DNA of 23,706 nt from a virus (IMGVR_UViG_3300031957_002783:1-23706); one strand, 5' to 3'; shown: positions 14,799 to 20,743, counted from the stretch's first letter. The notes: generated by a model not told the origin, from the sequence alone. Numbers and translations: made by a program.

Positions 14799-15427
14799 GC
14801 CGCACCCCCGACATGCTTTCCCTGCGCAACATAGACCATCGCCGCCGCCAGAATGCGTTCACGCCCACGGCGCGATCCACGCTTCACCGCTGTGGCGATG
14901 TATTCTTCATCCTTGAAGCCCAAGGCACGGCTGGCCGCCCGCATCGACGGAAAGGTCAGCCCGCCGATGGTAAAGGGCTTTGACTTCCACGGATTATAGA
15001 CCGCAGGCCGGGCAACCCGGTCAGGATCGCCATCACAGATCGCGGAATAAATCGTGCCGGGCTGCACCCCAAAGTGCGCCGCTGCCGCGTTCACATCCTC
15101 GAAAACCTTACCCGCAATGCGCACCCGCATCGGCTCAGGCCCGACACGCCCGGTGCCGACACGATGCAACGTGCCCTTGCGATACGCCGCGCGCACCGTG
15201 TTCGGATGGACGCCAAGCGCCTTTCCTGCGGCGCTGAAATTCGGATAGGTCACACCACGAATGGTGACCGGACGCTGACGCGCGCGGGTTCCCAAACCAT
15301 CCAACCGCCCCTTGCGCGCCGCCCCACGCACCTTCCCTGCCGTGACGCCAAGTGCCGCCGCCGCCGCATCCGCATCAGGGTAAACCACCCCGCGAATTTC
15401 GATATTCTGATAGATCCGCTTACCCAT
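14795..15427 (-). CDS. Four-repeat helix-turn-helix (NUMOD1-like) DNA-binding protein
   Basis: A 210-residue protein taking the ATG at 15427 (overlaps the upstream stop, TGATG). It consists of four tandem units, roughly residues 8-47, 53-92, 101-139 and 151-195. Each has a short beta strand with R-G-V-x-Y/F-P or an equivalent, then an A-A-x-A-L-G-V helix, and a second helix with R/Y-x-A-x-R-K-G. The anchor glycines are at 13, 58, 106 and 156. This is the plan of NUMOD1-type modules, which act as DNA-binding units attached to nucleases; here no nuclease domain is attached. It is encoded directly before, and coupled to, the DNA methyltransferase. A role in targeting or in gene control is inferred. 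Confidence 0.75.
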   Translation of the reverse strand: MGKRIYQNIEIRGVVYPDADAAAAALGVTAGKVRGAARKGRLDGLGTRARQRPVTIRGVTYPNFSAAGKALGVHPNTVRAAYRKGTLHRVGTGRVGPEPMRVRIAGKVFEDVNAAAAHFGVQPGTIYSAICDGDPDRVARPAVYNPWKSKPFTIGGLTFPSMRAASRALGFKDEEYIATAVKRGSRRGRERILAAAMVYVAQGKHVGGAA

Positions 15428-15690
15428 CACGCCACCCCCTGCATAGCCAGATGATGGCGGACACCCCACAAGACCCACGCCCCATCGACACCAGCCAAAG
15501 CGCAAGCCATGAAAAAATCACGCGTCCCAAACCATCGCCGCGCGGCGGATACCTCCGCAGGCCGATCAGACACCTTGGGCGACACCGCCAAGCGAAACTG
15601 CTCTTCAACCACCGCGCACCACAGCGCCCGGCAGGCGCGTGGGTCGATGTCCTGTTCCTCGACCTGATTGCGATCCATGTCATCGGACAT
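15427..15690 (-). CDS. Small early-operon protein of a prophage family, function unknown
   Basis: An 87-residue protein, using the ATG at 15690 rather than the GTG at 15693, because the ATG overlaps a stop (TGATG). Features are DPRACRALWCAVVEEQFRLA (about 16-35) and ARRWFGTRDFFMACALAGVD (about 49-68), a two-helix pattern that recurs in alphaproteobacterial prophages and chromosomes. The W-x-G-T/S-R-D-F segment looks like a DNA-contact helix, but no function is known to me. It lies just upstream of the repeat protein and is coupled to it. Confidence 0.75.
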   Translation of the reverse strand: MSDDMDRNQVEEQDIDPRACRALWCAVVEEQFRLAVSPKVSDRPAEVSAARRWFGTRDFFMACALAGVDGAWVLWGVRHHLAMQGVA

Positions 15691-15842
15691 CACACGGCAC
15701 CCCCTTCATACGCTCCGCCCTCGGAATCCCAGAACAGACCCGCGACCGCTTCACCGCAGCCCAGTTCCGCCGCCTCATCGAAAAAGGCCGGGCGCGCGAC
15801 CAAAGCCACGCGCCCAAGTCCAACAGGAAGGAAGGGGGGCAC
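15690..15842 (-). CDS. Possible 50-aa protein with GTG start
   Basis: The frame upstream of the 87-aa gene encodes a plausible 50-residue peptide whose stop overlaps the next ATG as TGATG, the coupling seen throughout this operon. The segment ARPAFFDEAAELGCGEAVAG looks like real coding and codons end mostly in G or C. The start is uncertain: GTG at 15842, or a later GTG near 15806; neither has a clear ribosome binding site. Function unknown. Confidence 0.45.
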   Translation of the reverse strand: MPPFLPVGLGRVALVARPAFFDEAAELGCGEAVAGLFWDSEGGAYEGGAV

Positions 15843-15915
15843 ATCAAACGGGCCACCACGCCCCCCACGGTATGGTGTCCTATGGGGAGAACCGCCCCCC
15901 TGCCCGGATGTTCAG

Positions 15916-16362
15916 TCAGCCGCCAGACGACGCCATAGCGGTTTCGATCAGGTTGTGTGCCTCGGTCAACGCGCGCACCGCGTCCGAAATTTCCTTGATC
16001 GCCTGCGCCATTTCGTCTGCACCGCTGGATTGTTCTGCAGCCAAGATCGCGGCAATTGCCTCGCCGCTTTCCTTTGCGATGCACGACCCGTGATGCAGGA
16101 GACTTTCGCCGTGCTGAGATGTCCGACTCTCCAAACGCCGCGCCAACATCCGGGTCACAGGGTATTTTTCCGCCGCATCTTCCAGCGCAATAACCTCGGC
16201 AACCGTCCAATCCAACTGCCCGGACATCTTCTTGCTGACCGTGCCCTTGCTGTGCCCACCACCCCAACGGGCGTTGAAGGTTTCCGCCACGGCGTCGTAG
16301 CAGCCAAACGATTTGACGAGAGACCGCATATTGGCCTGCAGTATCTTCCGGTAATCTATCAT
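15916..16362 (-). CDS. CII-like phage regulatory protein
   Basis: A 148-residue protein from the ATG at 16362 (MIDYRKILQANMRSLVKSFG); a GTG at 16374 would add four residues. Residues 20-70 hold a helix-turn-helix of the phage CII-like regulator type: YDAVAETFNARWGGGHSKGT, then VSKKMSGQLDWTVAEVIALE and an ALEDAAEKYPVTRMLARRL helix. The C-terminal half is helical (AAILAAEQSSGADEMAQAIK). It sits one gene after the Cro-like gene, the place of cII in lambdoid phages. It may activate establishment of lysogeny or control replication genes. Confidence 0.8.
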   Translation of the reverse strand: MIDYRKILQANMRSLVKSFGCYDAVAETFNARWGGGHSKGTVSKKMSGQLDWTVAEVIALEDAAEKYPVTRMLARRLESRTSQHGESLLHHGSCIAKESGEAIAAILAAEQSSGADEMAQAIKEISDAVRALTEAHNLIETAMASSGG

Positions 16363-16494
16363 TATGTGTCTCACACTTTGAAAATGCCGCCACCTTAGCC
16401 GCGCCGCCTTTCATTGCACTACAACGGGCTTCAACATCGTTTCCTTTGCCAATCACGCATTGGGCGCGACAAGCGGGATATGAGACAGCAAACA

Positions 16495-16710
16495 TCATTC
16501 CGCCGCCACATGATCTGTTCCCGCAGGCGCAGGGTTTTCGGCCATGTATTGGCGGATTTTGTTGGCGTCCCGGTTCAGCGCATCCAAGCGGCGCTGATGT
16601 CGCGCCACATAGCGGCTGTCATTCAGCGCCCGAACACAGACCGTCGACGGCTTCAGGCCCGTCGCGCGGCAGTAGTCTTCAAGTTCTTCAAGGATCGTTT
16701 CATGGGTCAT
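16495..16710 (-). CDS. Cro-like small HTH regulator
   Basis: A 71-residue protein from the ATG at 16710 (MTHETILEELEDYCRATGLK). The short helices LEELEDYCRATGLKPSTVCV and ALNDSRYVARHQRRLDAL fit the small, degenerate HTH regulators that occupy the cro position in many Rhodobacterales prophages. It is divergent from the repressor and reads from the promoter embedded in the operators. No good ribosome binding site is visible, and the predicted transcription start falls at or next to the ATG, so the message may be leaderless. Confidence 0.7.
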   Translation of the reverse strand: MTHETILEELEDYCRATGLKPSTVCVRALNDSRYVARHQRRLDALNRDANKIRQYMAENPAPAGTDHVAAE

Positions 16711-16717
16711 GCCCTCA

Positions 16718-16784
16718 TTTATTGGACAATCGGCCAATGATGTCAATGGACAACAGTCCATTTCAGTTTGGACTATTAGCCAAG
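16718..16784. promoter_or_regulatory. Right-operator-type region: three 18-bp operators and early promoter
   Basis: Three 18-bp imperfect palindromes lie at 16721-16738, 16745-16762 and 16767-16784 (ATTGGACAATCGGCCAAT, AATGGACAACAGTCCATT, TTTGGACTATTAGCCAAG), spaced 24 and 22 bases apart. On the minus strand a consensus -35 TTGACA (16746-16741) and a -10 AATAAA (16723-16718) with 17-bp spacing flank the first operator, so a bound repressor would block it. The repressor's own promoter is less clear; TGGACA at 16747-16752 is a possible -35. Confidence 0.8.
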
Positions 16785-16796
16785 TAAGCTATAAGC

Positions 16797-17186
16797 ATGG
16801 ACAATAAAGACTTTCCAAGATTCCGAGACGCCCTGCAACGCCACCTAGATGAGCGTTCAGAAGATGTTACCAAGCTTGCGCAGCGCGCTCAGGTAGGCAA
16901 AGACGCCCTCTACAAGGTCTTAAGCGGGAAAACCCGCGTTCCCGGCATCGAAATAGCTGTGAGAGTTGCGCACGCTTACGGCAAGTCTGTAGAAGAGTTT
17001 ATGGGGCTTTCCCCTGCGCAGGTCCGCGACCAGCTTGCGGAACAGATCGCCCGGCTGACACCGCAAGAGCAAGCGATACTGGAAGCGTCTTTAACTGCAA
17101 TTCTCTCTCAACGCACTGATGCCGATCAGGCAACGCCGCAAGGTGCAGGGACAACAAAACCGCCTGCCGATCTGAAAGGCGACTAA
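16797..17186 (+). CDS. XRE-family prophage repressor (CI-like)
   Basis: A 129-residue protein on the plus strand starting MDNKDFPRFRDALQRHLDER. The HTH spans about residues 22-62: DVTKLAQRAQVGKDALYKVL then SGKTRVPGIEIAVRVAHAYG and SVEEFMGL. The C-terminus (residues 70-105) is helical, without a LexA-type Ser/Lys protease, so induction would not be by self-cleavage. It is smaller than lambda CI. It sits between the two operator clusters and divergent to the Cro-like gene, the place of the master repressor. Base composition is more AT-rich and codon use less biased than in the neighbours, hinting at separate ancestry of the immunity cassette. Confidence 0.85.
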   Translation: MDNKDFPRFRDALQRHLDERSEDVTKLAQRAQVGKDALYKVLSGKTRVPGIEIAVRVAHAYGKSVEEFMGLSPAQVRDQLAEQIARLTPQEQAILEASLTAILSQRTDADQATPQGAGTTKPPADLKGD

Positions 17187-17272
17187 TCAATGCGCTGCTG
17201 CTGAAGCCTTTGCGAGAATCTACCATAAGTAGAACATTACCAGAACAAACAAGATAGGAAAGGGAAAATACC

Positions 17273-17653
17273 GTGGCAAACGGCATACCAGAAATAGGTC
17301 ATGAACCCGACCTATACATCCAGATAGAGGGCGACGGGGATTTCGAGTTCGATATTGTTGGCGAGTCGCACTACCAAGATGCTCTTAGCGAAATATGTGG
17401 CGGCAAGGCAACCAACGGGCACGAACGATACTGCGTCGCCTATCTCTTGCCAGAACCTGAGAACCCCTACGATTCCAATGCCATCGCGGTCTACATAAAC
17501 AAATTGCAGGTTGGATACATCGACAGGCAGTCAGCGCGCCGAATGTCTAAGTCAATGAGTGGTCAAGTTGTTACGGTAGATGCTGTGATCGTAGGCGGAT
17601 GGCGGCATACCAACGGCGACCAAGGCGCGTTTGGCGTGAAGCTCGACTTATAA
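17273..17653 (+). CDS. Stand-alone HIRAN-domain protein
   Basis: A 126-residue protein from a GTG at 17273 with AGGAAAGGG as ribosome binding site. Residues 24-115 match the HIRAN fold: FDIVGESHYQDAL at the start, AYLLPEPENPYDSNAIAVYI in the middle (the E-P-x-N-P-x-D-x-x-A-i-x-V signature), then GYIDRQSARR and a late strand. HIRAN domains bind single-stranded or 3' DNA ends and are usually fused to helicases or nucleases; here the domain is alone. It is co-directional with the repressor and 87 bases behind it, so it is probably made in the lysogen and may be a lysogenic-conversion (moron) gene. The partner and function are unknown. Confidence 0.82.
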   Translation: MANGIPEIGHEPDLYIQIEGDGDFEFDIVGESHYQDALSEICGGKATNGHERYCVAYLLPEPENPYDSNAIAVYINKLQVGYIDRQSARRMSKSMSGQVVTVDAVIVGGWRHTNGDQGAFGVKLDL

Positions 17654-17669
17654 GCCCTTTCCTCCCTGT

Positions 17670-17723
17670 ATTGGACAACTATCCAATTTTCAGTTGACAT
17701 TGGATAGTTGTCCAATCTAGTTT
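17670..17723. promoter_or_regulatory. Left-operator-type region: two mirrored 18-bp operators and promoter
   Basis: ATTGGACAACTATCCAAT (17670-17687) is repeated exactly inverted as ATTGGATAGTTGTCCAAT (17699-17716) with an 11-base spacer, so the pair could also form an 18-bp hairpin. A consensus -35 TTGACA lies at 17694-17699, and the second operator fills the -35/-10 spacer. The -10 is weak (CTAGTT or TAGTTT, 17717-17723). The plus-strand operon starts at 17749 behind it, with GGAGG at 17739-17743. Confidence 0.8.
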
Positions 17724-17748
17724 CGGCCTCACCTAGTCGGAGGCCAAC

Positions 17749-17940
17749 ATGCGTTTTCATACCCCCAACACACCCCAACGACAGGCAGACGCCCTGTCAG
17801 TGGTCTGTAACCCCAAGCCACACCACCGGCCCGGCTTGCGCCTGCTGGCGTGGGCCGTCCTGAAAAATGAACGCGGGCAGACAATCTGCCAACACCGCCT
17901 AAAGGCCAAGCCAGTTCTAGCAGATCGGCGGGTTGCGTGA
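17749..17940 (+). CDS. First gene of the plus-strand operon, hypothetical
   Basis: A 63-residue basic protein starting MRFHTPNTPQRQADALSVVC, with a good GGAGG ribosome binding site. It contains several His and Pro and a segment GLRLLAWAVLKNERGQTICQ. I see no known family. As first gene behind the repressed promoter it should be made immediately after induction. The stop overlaps the next ATG (TGATG). Confidence 0.65.
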   Translation: MRFHTPNTPQRQADALSVVCNPKPHHRPGLRLLAWAVLKNERGQTICQHRLKAKPVLADRRVA

Positions 17941-18206
17941 TGTCCAAACGCAAGCCCTTGAATGACACCGCCGGATATGTGGCCAGCCTGAAAACGACAT
18001 TCGGCTATGTCATGATCACCGACCGCGACAATGGCGGCGATTGGATCGACAGCGAAGAACGCTGGGTGGTTTCCGCCTTCGATAATCAGTTGGCAAATCT
18101 GGCCTTGATCGAATCCAGCAGTCTGCGGCGCGCCCGCGAAATCATGAAAGACGCGCGCCGGGATGGCTTTGCCACCGACTGGATCGACTTTTCGGAGGCA
18201 GCGTAA
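17940..18206 (+). CDS. Hypothetical early protein
   Basis: An 88-residue protein from the ATG at 17940 (MSKRKPLNDTAGYVASLKTT). A GTG three bases earlier is possible. It has a beta-like stretch with FGYVMITDRDNGG and a helical C-terminus (LRRAREIMKDARRDGFATDW). Family unknown. Coupled at both ends, TGATG upstream and TAATG downstream, so it belongs to the same transcript. Confidence 0.72.
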   Translation: MSKRKPLNDTAGYVASLKTTFGYVMITDRDNGGDWIDSEERWVVSAFDNQLANLALIESSSLRRAREIMKDARRDGFATDWIDFSEAA

Positions 18207-18421
18207 TGGCCGATCTGCCCCAATTCGCCCGCTTCTGGATGGTGTGCCGCAAACCGACCGGCCCGCAATCCAAGACCGAACCGCGCGCCCGCTATTCATC
18301 CTTCGATGAAGCTCTGGCCGCAGCCCAGAAACTCGCCAAGGAAAACGACGCCCAGTTCCACGTGCTTGAAACCGTGGCCACGGCGCGCCCCGGCGATGCC
18401 ATGCAGGAGACGCTGCTATGA
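18206..18421 (+). CDS. Hypothetical early protein, small alpha/beta
   Basis: A 71-residue protein starting MADLPQFARFWMVCRKPTGP, with GGAGG at about -9. The layout (F-W-M-V strand, a basic turn, A-R-Y-S-S-F-D-E-A-L-A-A-A-Q-K-L helix, and an F-H-V-L-E strand) is that of small beta-alpha-beta proteins common in prophages, often annotated only as hypothetical. Coupled to both neighbours. Confidence 0.72.
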   Translation: MADLPQFARFWMVCRKPTGPQSKTEPRARYSSFDEALAAAQKLAKENDAQFHVLETVATARPGDAMQETLL

Positions 18422-18759
18422 CCACCCACCTACTGAATGACCGCCTGACCGCATTTCTGCTGAATCTCGAATGCCTCGACATCGCAGGTCAGAAAGATGC
18501 GTTCATGAACGAGGTCATGGAATGCGGTGGCAGCTACGTGCCGCCCGTCGATGCCGCACAGTCCAGCCACATGTTCGAAATCGCCCTGCATGGCGTGAAC
18601 GCCTATGGCGCATCCGAAGAAGAGACGATCCGCAACTGGACCAAAGCCGCCAAGGCCATCGCGCCACTGGCTAACGCCCAACCACCCTTCCCGAACCCGC
18701 GAAACCACGGCGAAGAAATTGCCAACGTCCGCGCGGCGGTCGGTCAAGGCGTGCGCTAA
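18418..18759 (+). CDS. Hypothetical early protein
   Basis: A 113-residue protein from the ATG at 18418 (ATGA overlap). Sequence features: a helical N-terminal segment (LNDRLTAFLLNLECLDIAGQ), a central MECGGSYVPP turn, and a helical segment EEETIRNWTKAAKAIAPLAN before a Pro/Asn-rich tail. I do not recognise a family or motif. It is followed by TAATG coupling to the next gene. Confidence 0.7.
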   Translation: MTTHLLNDRLTAFLLNLECLDIAGQKDAFMNEVMECGGSYVPPVDAAQSSHMFEIALHGVNAYGASEEETIRNWTKAAKAIAPLANAQPPFPNPRNHGEEIANVRAAVGQGVR

Positions 18760-19058
18760 TGGCTGCGCACCACGACATCACCACAACCGGCAACCGCCTG
18801 TTTGCCGGTCACTGGGCCGGGCGCGCCCTGCTCGACGCGCCCGGCCCTCTTTCCCTGTTCCGTCGCGGGCGTCAGGGGAACGCCCCATCCGGGGCGCGCG
18901 CCGCATCTGCCATCACTCACGATAATTGGCGGCGCGCGCCCGATCTGGCGACGGACGAAACCCCGACCTTTCACTGCCCCCTGTGGCCACAGTGCGGATG
19001 CCCCGGCGGCACTGTGCGCCCGGAATGCCCCAGCCGAAAATCGCAGGTGCCCCAATGA
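18759..19058 (+). CDS. Small Cys-rich hypothetical protein
   Basis: A 99-residue protein starting MAAHHDITTTGNRLFAGHWA. The C-terminal CPLWPQCGCPGGTVRPECP cluster has four cysteines in a pattern that recurs in small prophage proteins of this bacterial group, suggesting a metal site. The N-terminal two thirds is Arg/Gly-rich and shows little structure. It is coupled to its neighbours by TAATG and ATGA overlaps. Function unknown. Confidence 0.65.
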   Translation: MAAHHDITTTGNRLFAGHWAGRALLDAPGPLSLFRRGRQGNAPSGARAASAITHDNWRRAPDLATDETPTFHCPLWPQCGCPGGTVRPECPSRKSQVPQ

Positions 19059-19135
19059 CGCCCGGATGGTGGATCTTGCCCGGCGCGCTTCTTGGCGCAC
19101 TGGCGTGGTGGGCGATTGTGCAGGTGACACTGTGA
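19055..19135 (+). CDS. 26-aa single-span membrane peptide
   Basis: A 26-residue peptide, MTPGWWILPGALLGALAWWA then IVQVTL. Almost all of it is one transmembrane helix with four tryptophans. The ATG overlaps the upstream stop (ATGA) and its stop overlaps a GTG start (GTGA), so both ends fit the coupled operon and it is probably translated. Such tiny membrane proteins in phages can act in host inhibition, exclusion or lysis; no specific role can be assigned. Confidence 0.6.
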   Translation: MTPGWWILPGALLGALAWWAIVQVTL

Positions 19136-19407
19136 ACGAACACACACGGCAACGCTTTGACGACATGAACCCGGCCCAACAGGCTGGCATCCTGTGCAAT
19201 GACCCGCGATTTCAGCGGTTCGCAGCCACCCGCTGCGGCATGCACGGCGAACAGTTCAGCACCACAGCCGCCGCACAATACCTGCGCGACTGCTGCCAGA
19301 TCGACAGCCGCAAGCAGCTGACCACCAGCGAAGCGGCCCAACAAAAGCTCCAGATCCTGCGCACCGAATTCGACGCATGGACCGGCAAAATCGCAACCCC
19401 ACGATAG
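19132..19407 (+). CDS. Hypothetical early protein
   Basis: A 91-residue protein using GTG at 19132, overlapping the previous stop as GTGA. Segments RQRFDDMNPAQQAGILCNDP and MHGEQFSTTAAAQYLRDCCQ are typical of small prophage proteins of this group, and the whole is helical with four Cys. Family function is not known to me. The frame is open further upstream, but the overlap with the Cys-rich gene makes the longer form unlikely. Confidence 0.7.
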   Translation: MNEHTRQRFDDMNPAQQAGILCNDPRFQRFAATRCGMHGEQFSTTAAAQYLRDCCQIDSRKQLTTSEAAQQKLQILRTEFDAWTGKIATPR

Positions 19408-19418
19408 AAAGGAACCCC

Positions 19419-19607
19419 ATGTCCAACCCGATCATGAAGCACTTTGCCTATGCGCATCTGCCCGACCACCTGCAAGCCATCAGCCGCCCCTTTGGCGAAT
19501 TGGCACAGCAGATGAACGACACCCTGCCCGATGACCCGGAAAAGTCCGCAGGGCTGCGCAAATTGCTTGAAGCCAAGGACTGCATGGTCCGCGCCAAGCT
19601 CGGCTGA
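19419..19607 (+). CDS. Candidate Acb2/Tad1-like hairpin protein (cyclic-nucleotide sponge)
   Basis: A 62-residue protein from the ATG at 19419 with AAAGGAA as ribosome binding site. It has the layout of the small two-helix phage proteins annotated as Acb2/Tad1 hairpin domain: an N-terminal F-x-Y-x-H-L-P, helix 1 with LQAISRPFGELAQQMNDTLP, then P-D-D-P-E-K-S and helix 2 LRKLLEAKDCMVRAKLG. Acb2 and Tad1 bind signalling nucleotides of CBASS and Thoeris defence and block them. Similarity here is by pattern only; members of the wider family without proven binding also exist. Position in an early operon behind a repressed promoter fits an anti-defence role. Confidence 0.6.
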   Translation: MSNPIMKHFAYAHLPDHLQAISRPFGELAQQMNDTLPDDPEKSAGLRKLLEAKDCMVRAKLG

Positions 19608-19667
19608 CCTCTCTTTCTGGCCCTTGGCGACAGGGGCCAGCGACGGAAACCGGAAAGGGCATGAACG

Positions 19668-19724
19668 ATGACCGACCAGAACAACCCCGCATTTGACCTG
19701 AGCGCAGCGGAGGGCGGGAAATGA
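19668..19724 (+). CDS. Possible 18-aa coupling peptide
   Basis: ATG at 19668 opens an 18-codon frame (MTDQNNPAFDLSAAEGGK) with AAAGGG eight bases upstream. Its stop overlaps the next start as ATGA. The next gene otherwise relies on the GGGCGGGAA just before its own ATG. The peptide may simply deliver ribosomes to the next gene. Low confidence that it has its own function. Confidence 0.35.
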   Translation: MTDQNNPAFDLSAAEGGK

Positions 19725-19984
19725 CCCCGCTAACCGACGCCGCGCGTAACCTTGTGGACGAATGGGGCAATGCCACGCCCGAACTCAAGGTTGTGGCCCT
19801 AAAGGCCGCGATCCGCGAAGGCGGCGGCACATGGCCCGACACCATTATCCCCGGTCAACTCTTTGAAATCAGTTTTGGCGGCGTTGTGGCCGTCGGCACC
19901 TGCGAAAATGACGCCGCGCGCGTTTGGTTCGATCTCGCAATTCATCGGACCTTTGCCGCGCTGGCAGGCACTGGAACACTGTGA
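19721..19984 (+). CDS. Hypothetical early protein
   Basis: An 87-residue protein from the ATG at 19721 (MTPLTDAARNLVDEWGNATP). It has a helical N-terminal half (ELKVVALKAAIREGG) and a beta-rich C-terminal half (QLFEISFGGVVAVGTCENDA). No recognised family. It is 11 bases ahead of the HTH gene and coupled upstream to the 18-aa frame. Confidence 0.65.
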   Translation: MTPLTDAARNLVDEWGNATPELKVVALKAAIREGGGTWPDTIIPGQLFEISFGGVVAVGTCENDAARVWFDLAIHRTFAALAGTGTL

Positions 19985-19995
19985 AAGGCCAACAC

Positions 19996-20241
19996 ATGAG
20001 CGAACCGCAACTAATTGCCATCGACCCAAACGCCCTTGCCGCCCTGCAGGCCGAGGTTCGCGCACTAAGCCAATTGCTCAAAAACGCGAACATCACCCCC
20101 CGCGACAAATGGCTGACGGTGGCCGAGGCGGCAAAGGAACTTGACGTCAGCACCGACACGATCAACCGCCGGATCAAGACCGGCGAAATCCGCACGAACG
20201 GCCAGACCGGCAGAATGCGGCGCGTGAAACTGAACGATTAA
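19996..20241 (+). CDS. Excisionase-like MerR/HTH_17 DNA-binding protein
   Basis: An 81-residue protein from the ATG at 19996 (MSEPQLIAIDPNALAALQAE). The C-terminal half is a MerR-like HTH with WLTVAEAAKELDVSTDTINR, then RIKTGEIRTNGQTGRMRRV. The S-x-x-T-I-x-R-x-I-K-x-G-x-I pattern is the excisionase/HTH_17 signature. The N-terminal third is a short coiled helix. Position in the plus operon, near and convergent to the integrase, suggests it is the excisionase (recombination directionality factor); a transcription regulator is the alternative. Confidence 0.75.
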   Translation: MSEPQLIAIDPNALAALQAEVRALSQLLKNANITPRDKWLTVAEAAKELDVSTDTINRRIKTGEIRTNGQTGRMRRVKLND

Positions 20242-20251
20242 GGCACCCGAC

Positions 20252-20419
20252 ATGGCACAGAAAAAGACGCTCGGGGCCTATCGCGCCGATACCGCAACCG
20301 GCTGGGCCGCCTTCGCCAACGACGGCACCACATGGCCGATCAGCGCGGACGAGGCGGCGGAACTGCCCCACCTGAAACCCTATTCCGACTTGTCGGACCA
20401 GTACCGCCTGAACCCGTAG
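20252..20419 (+). CDS. Small hypothetical protein
   Basis: A 55-residue protein, MAQKKTLGAYRADTATGWAA at the start, then FANDGTTWPISADEAAELPH and LKPYSDLSDQYRLNP. It begins 10 bases after the HTH gene stop. Codon use is regular for the phage. No family is recognised. It probably forms one transcript with the flanking genes. Confidence 0.6.
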   Translation: MAQKKTLGAYRADTATGWAAFANDGTTWPISADEAAELPHLKPYSDLSDQYRLNP

Positions 20420-20431
20420 AAAGACCCGATC

Positions 20432-20743
20432 ATGACCGGAATTGACGCAATCGCTGCAGAACGCAAACGGCAGATCGAGGCCGAGGGCTGGACGGCCGAG
20501 CATGACGATCAGCACACGGACGAAACGCTAGCACTGGTTGCCGCGCTCTACGCAACGCCCATCCCCCTGTTCTCGCAAGAGATCGGCGAAAGCCACACTC
20601 TCTTTGAAGACCCGTGGCCGACAGAATGGGATGACGCATGGGACAAGCGCGGCGAGCTAAACCGCCGCCGCAGGCTTGAGATTGCGGGCGCTCTGATCGC
20701 CGCCGAAATCGACCGCCTAGACCGCGAGACAGCGCGCAACTAA
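20432..20743 (+). CDS. Phage ERxRQ-EGWT family protein, last gene of the plus operon
   Basis: A 103-residue protein starting MTGIDAIAAERKRQIEAEGW. The A-x-E-R-x-R-Q-I-x-x-E-G-W-T-x-E-H-D-D-x-H motif followed by a W-P-x-x-W-x-x-x-W segment and a C-terminal RRLEIAGALIAAEIDRLDRE helix is a widespread phage and prophage family found also in enterobacterial phages. Its biochemical function is not established to my knowledge. It closes the plus-strand operon and is followed by the convergent integrase. Confidence 0.8.
   Translation: MTGIDAIAAERKRQIEAEGWTAEHDDQHTDETLALVAALYATPIPLFSQEIGESHTLFEDPWPTEWDDAWDKRGELNRRRRLEIAGALIAAEIDRLDRETARN

Noticed and set aside
15680-16498. Minus-strand open frame of 272 codons overlapping the CII-like gene
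   Set aside because: It runs in another frame through the CII-like gene and the 50-aa frame, which both read as real proteins with coupling overlaps. The long frame has no family features.
16789-16796. TATAAG directly before the repressor ATG as its -10 box
   Set aside because: It would place the transcription start inside the gene, after the ATG. A -10 further upstream near GACTAT is more compatible, though weak.
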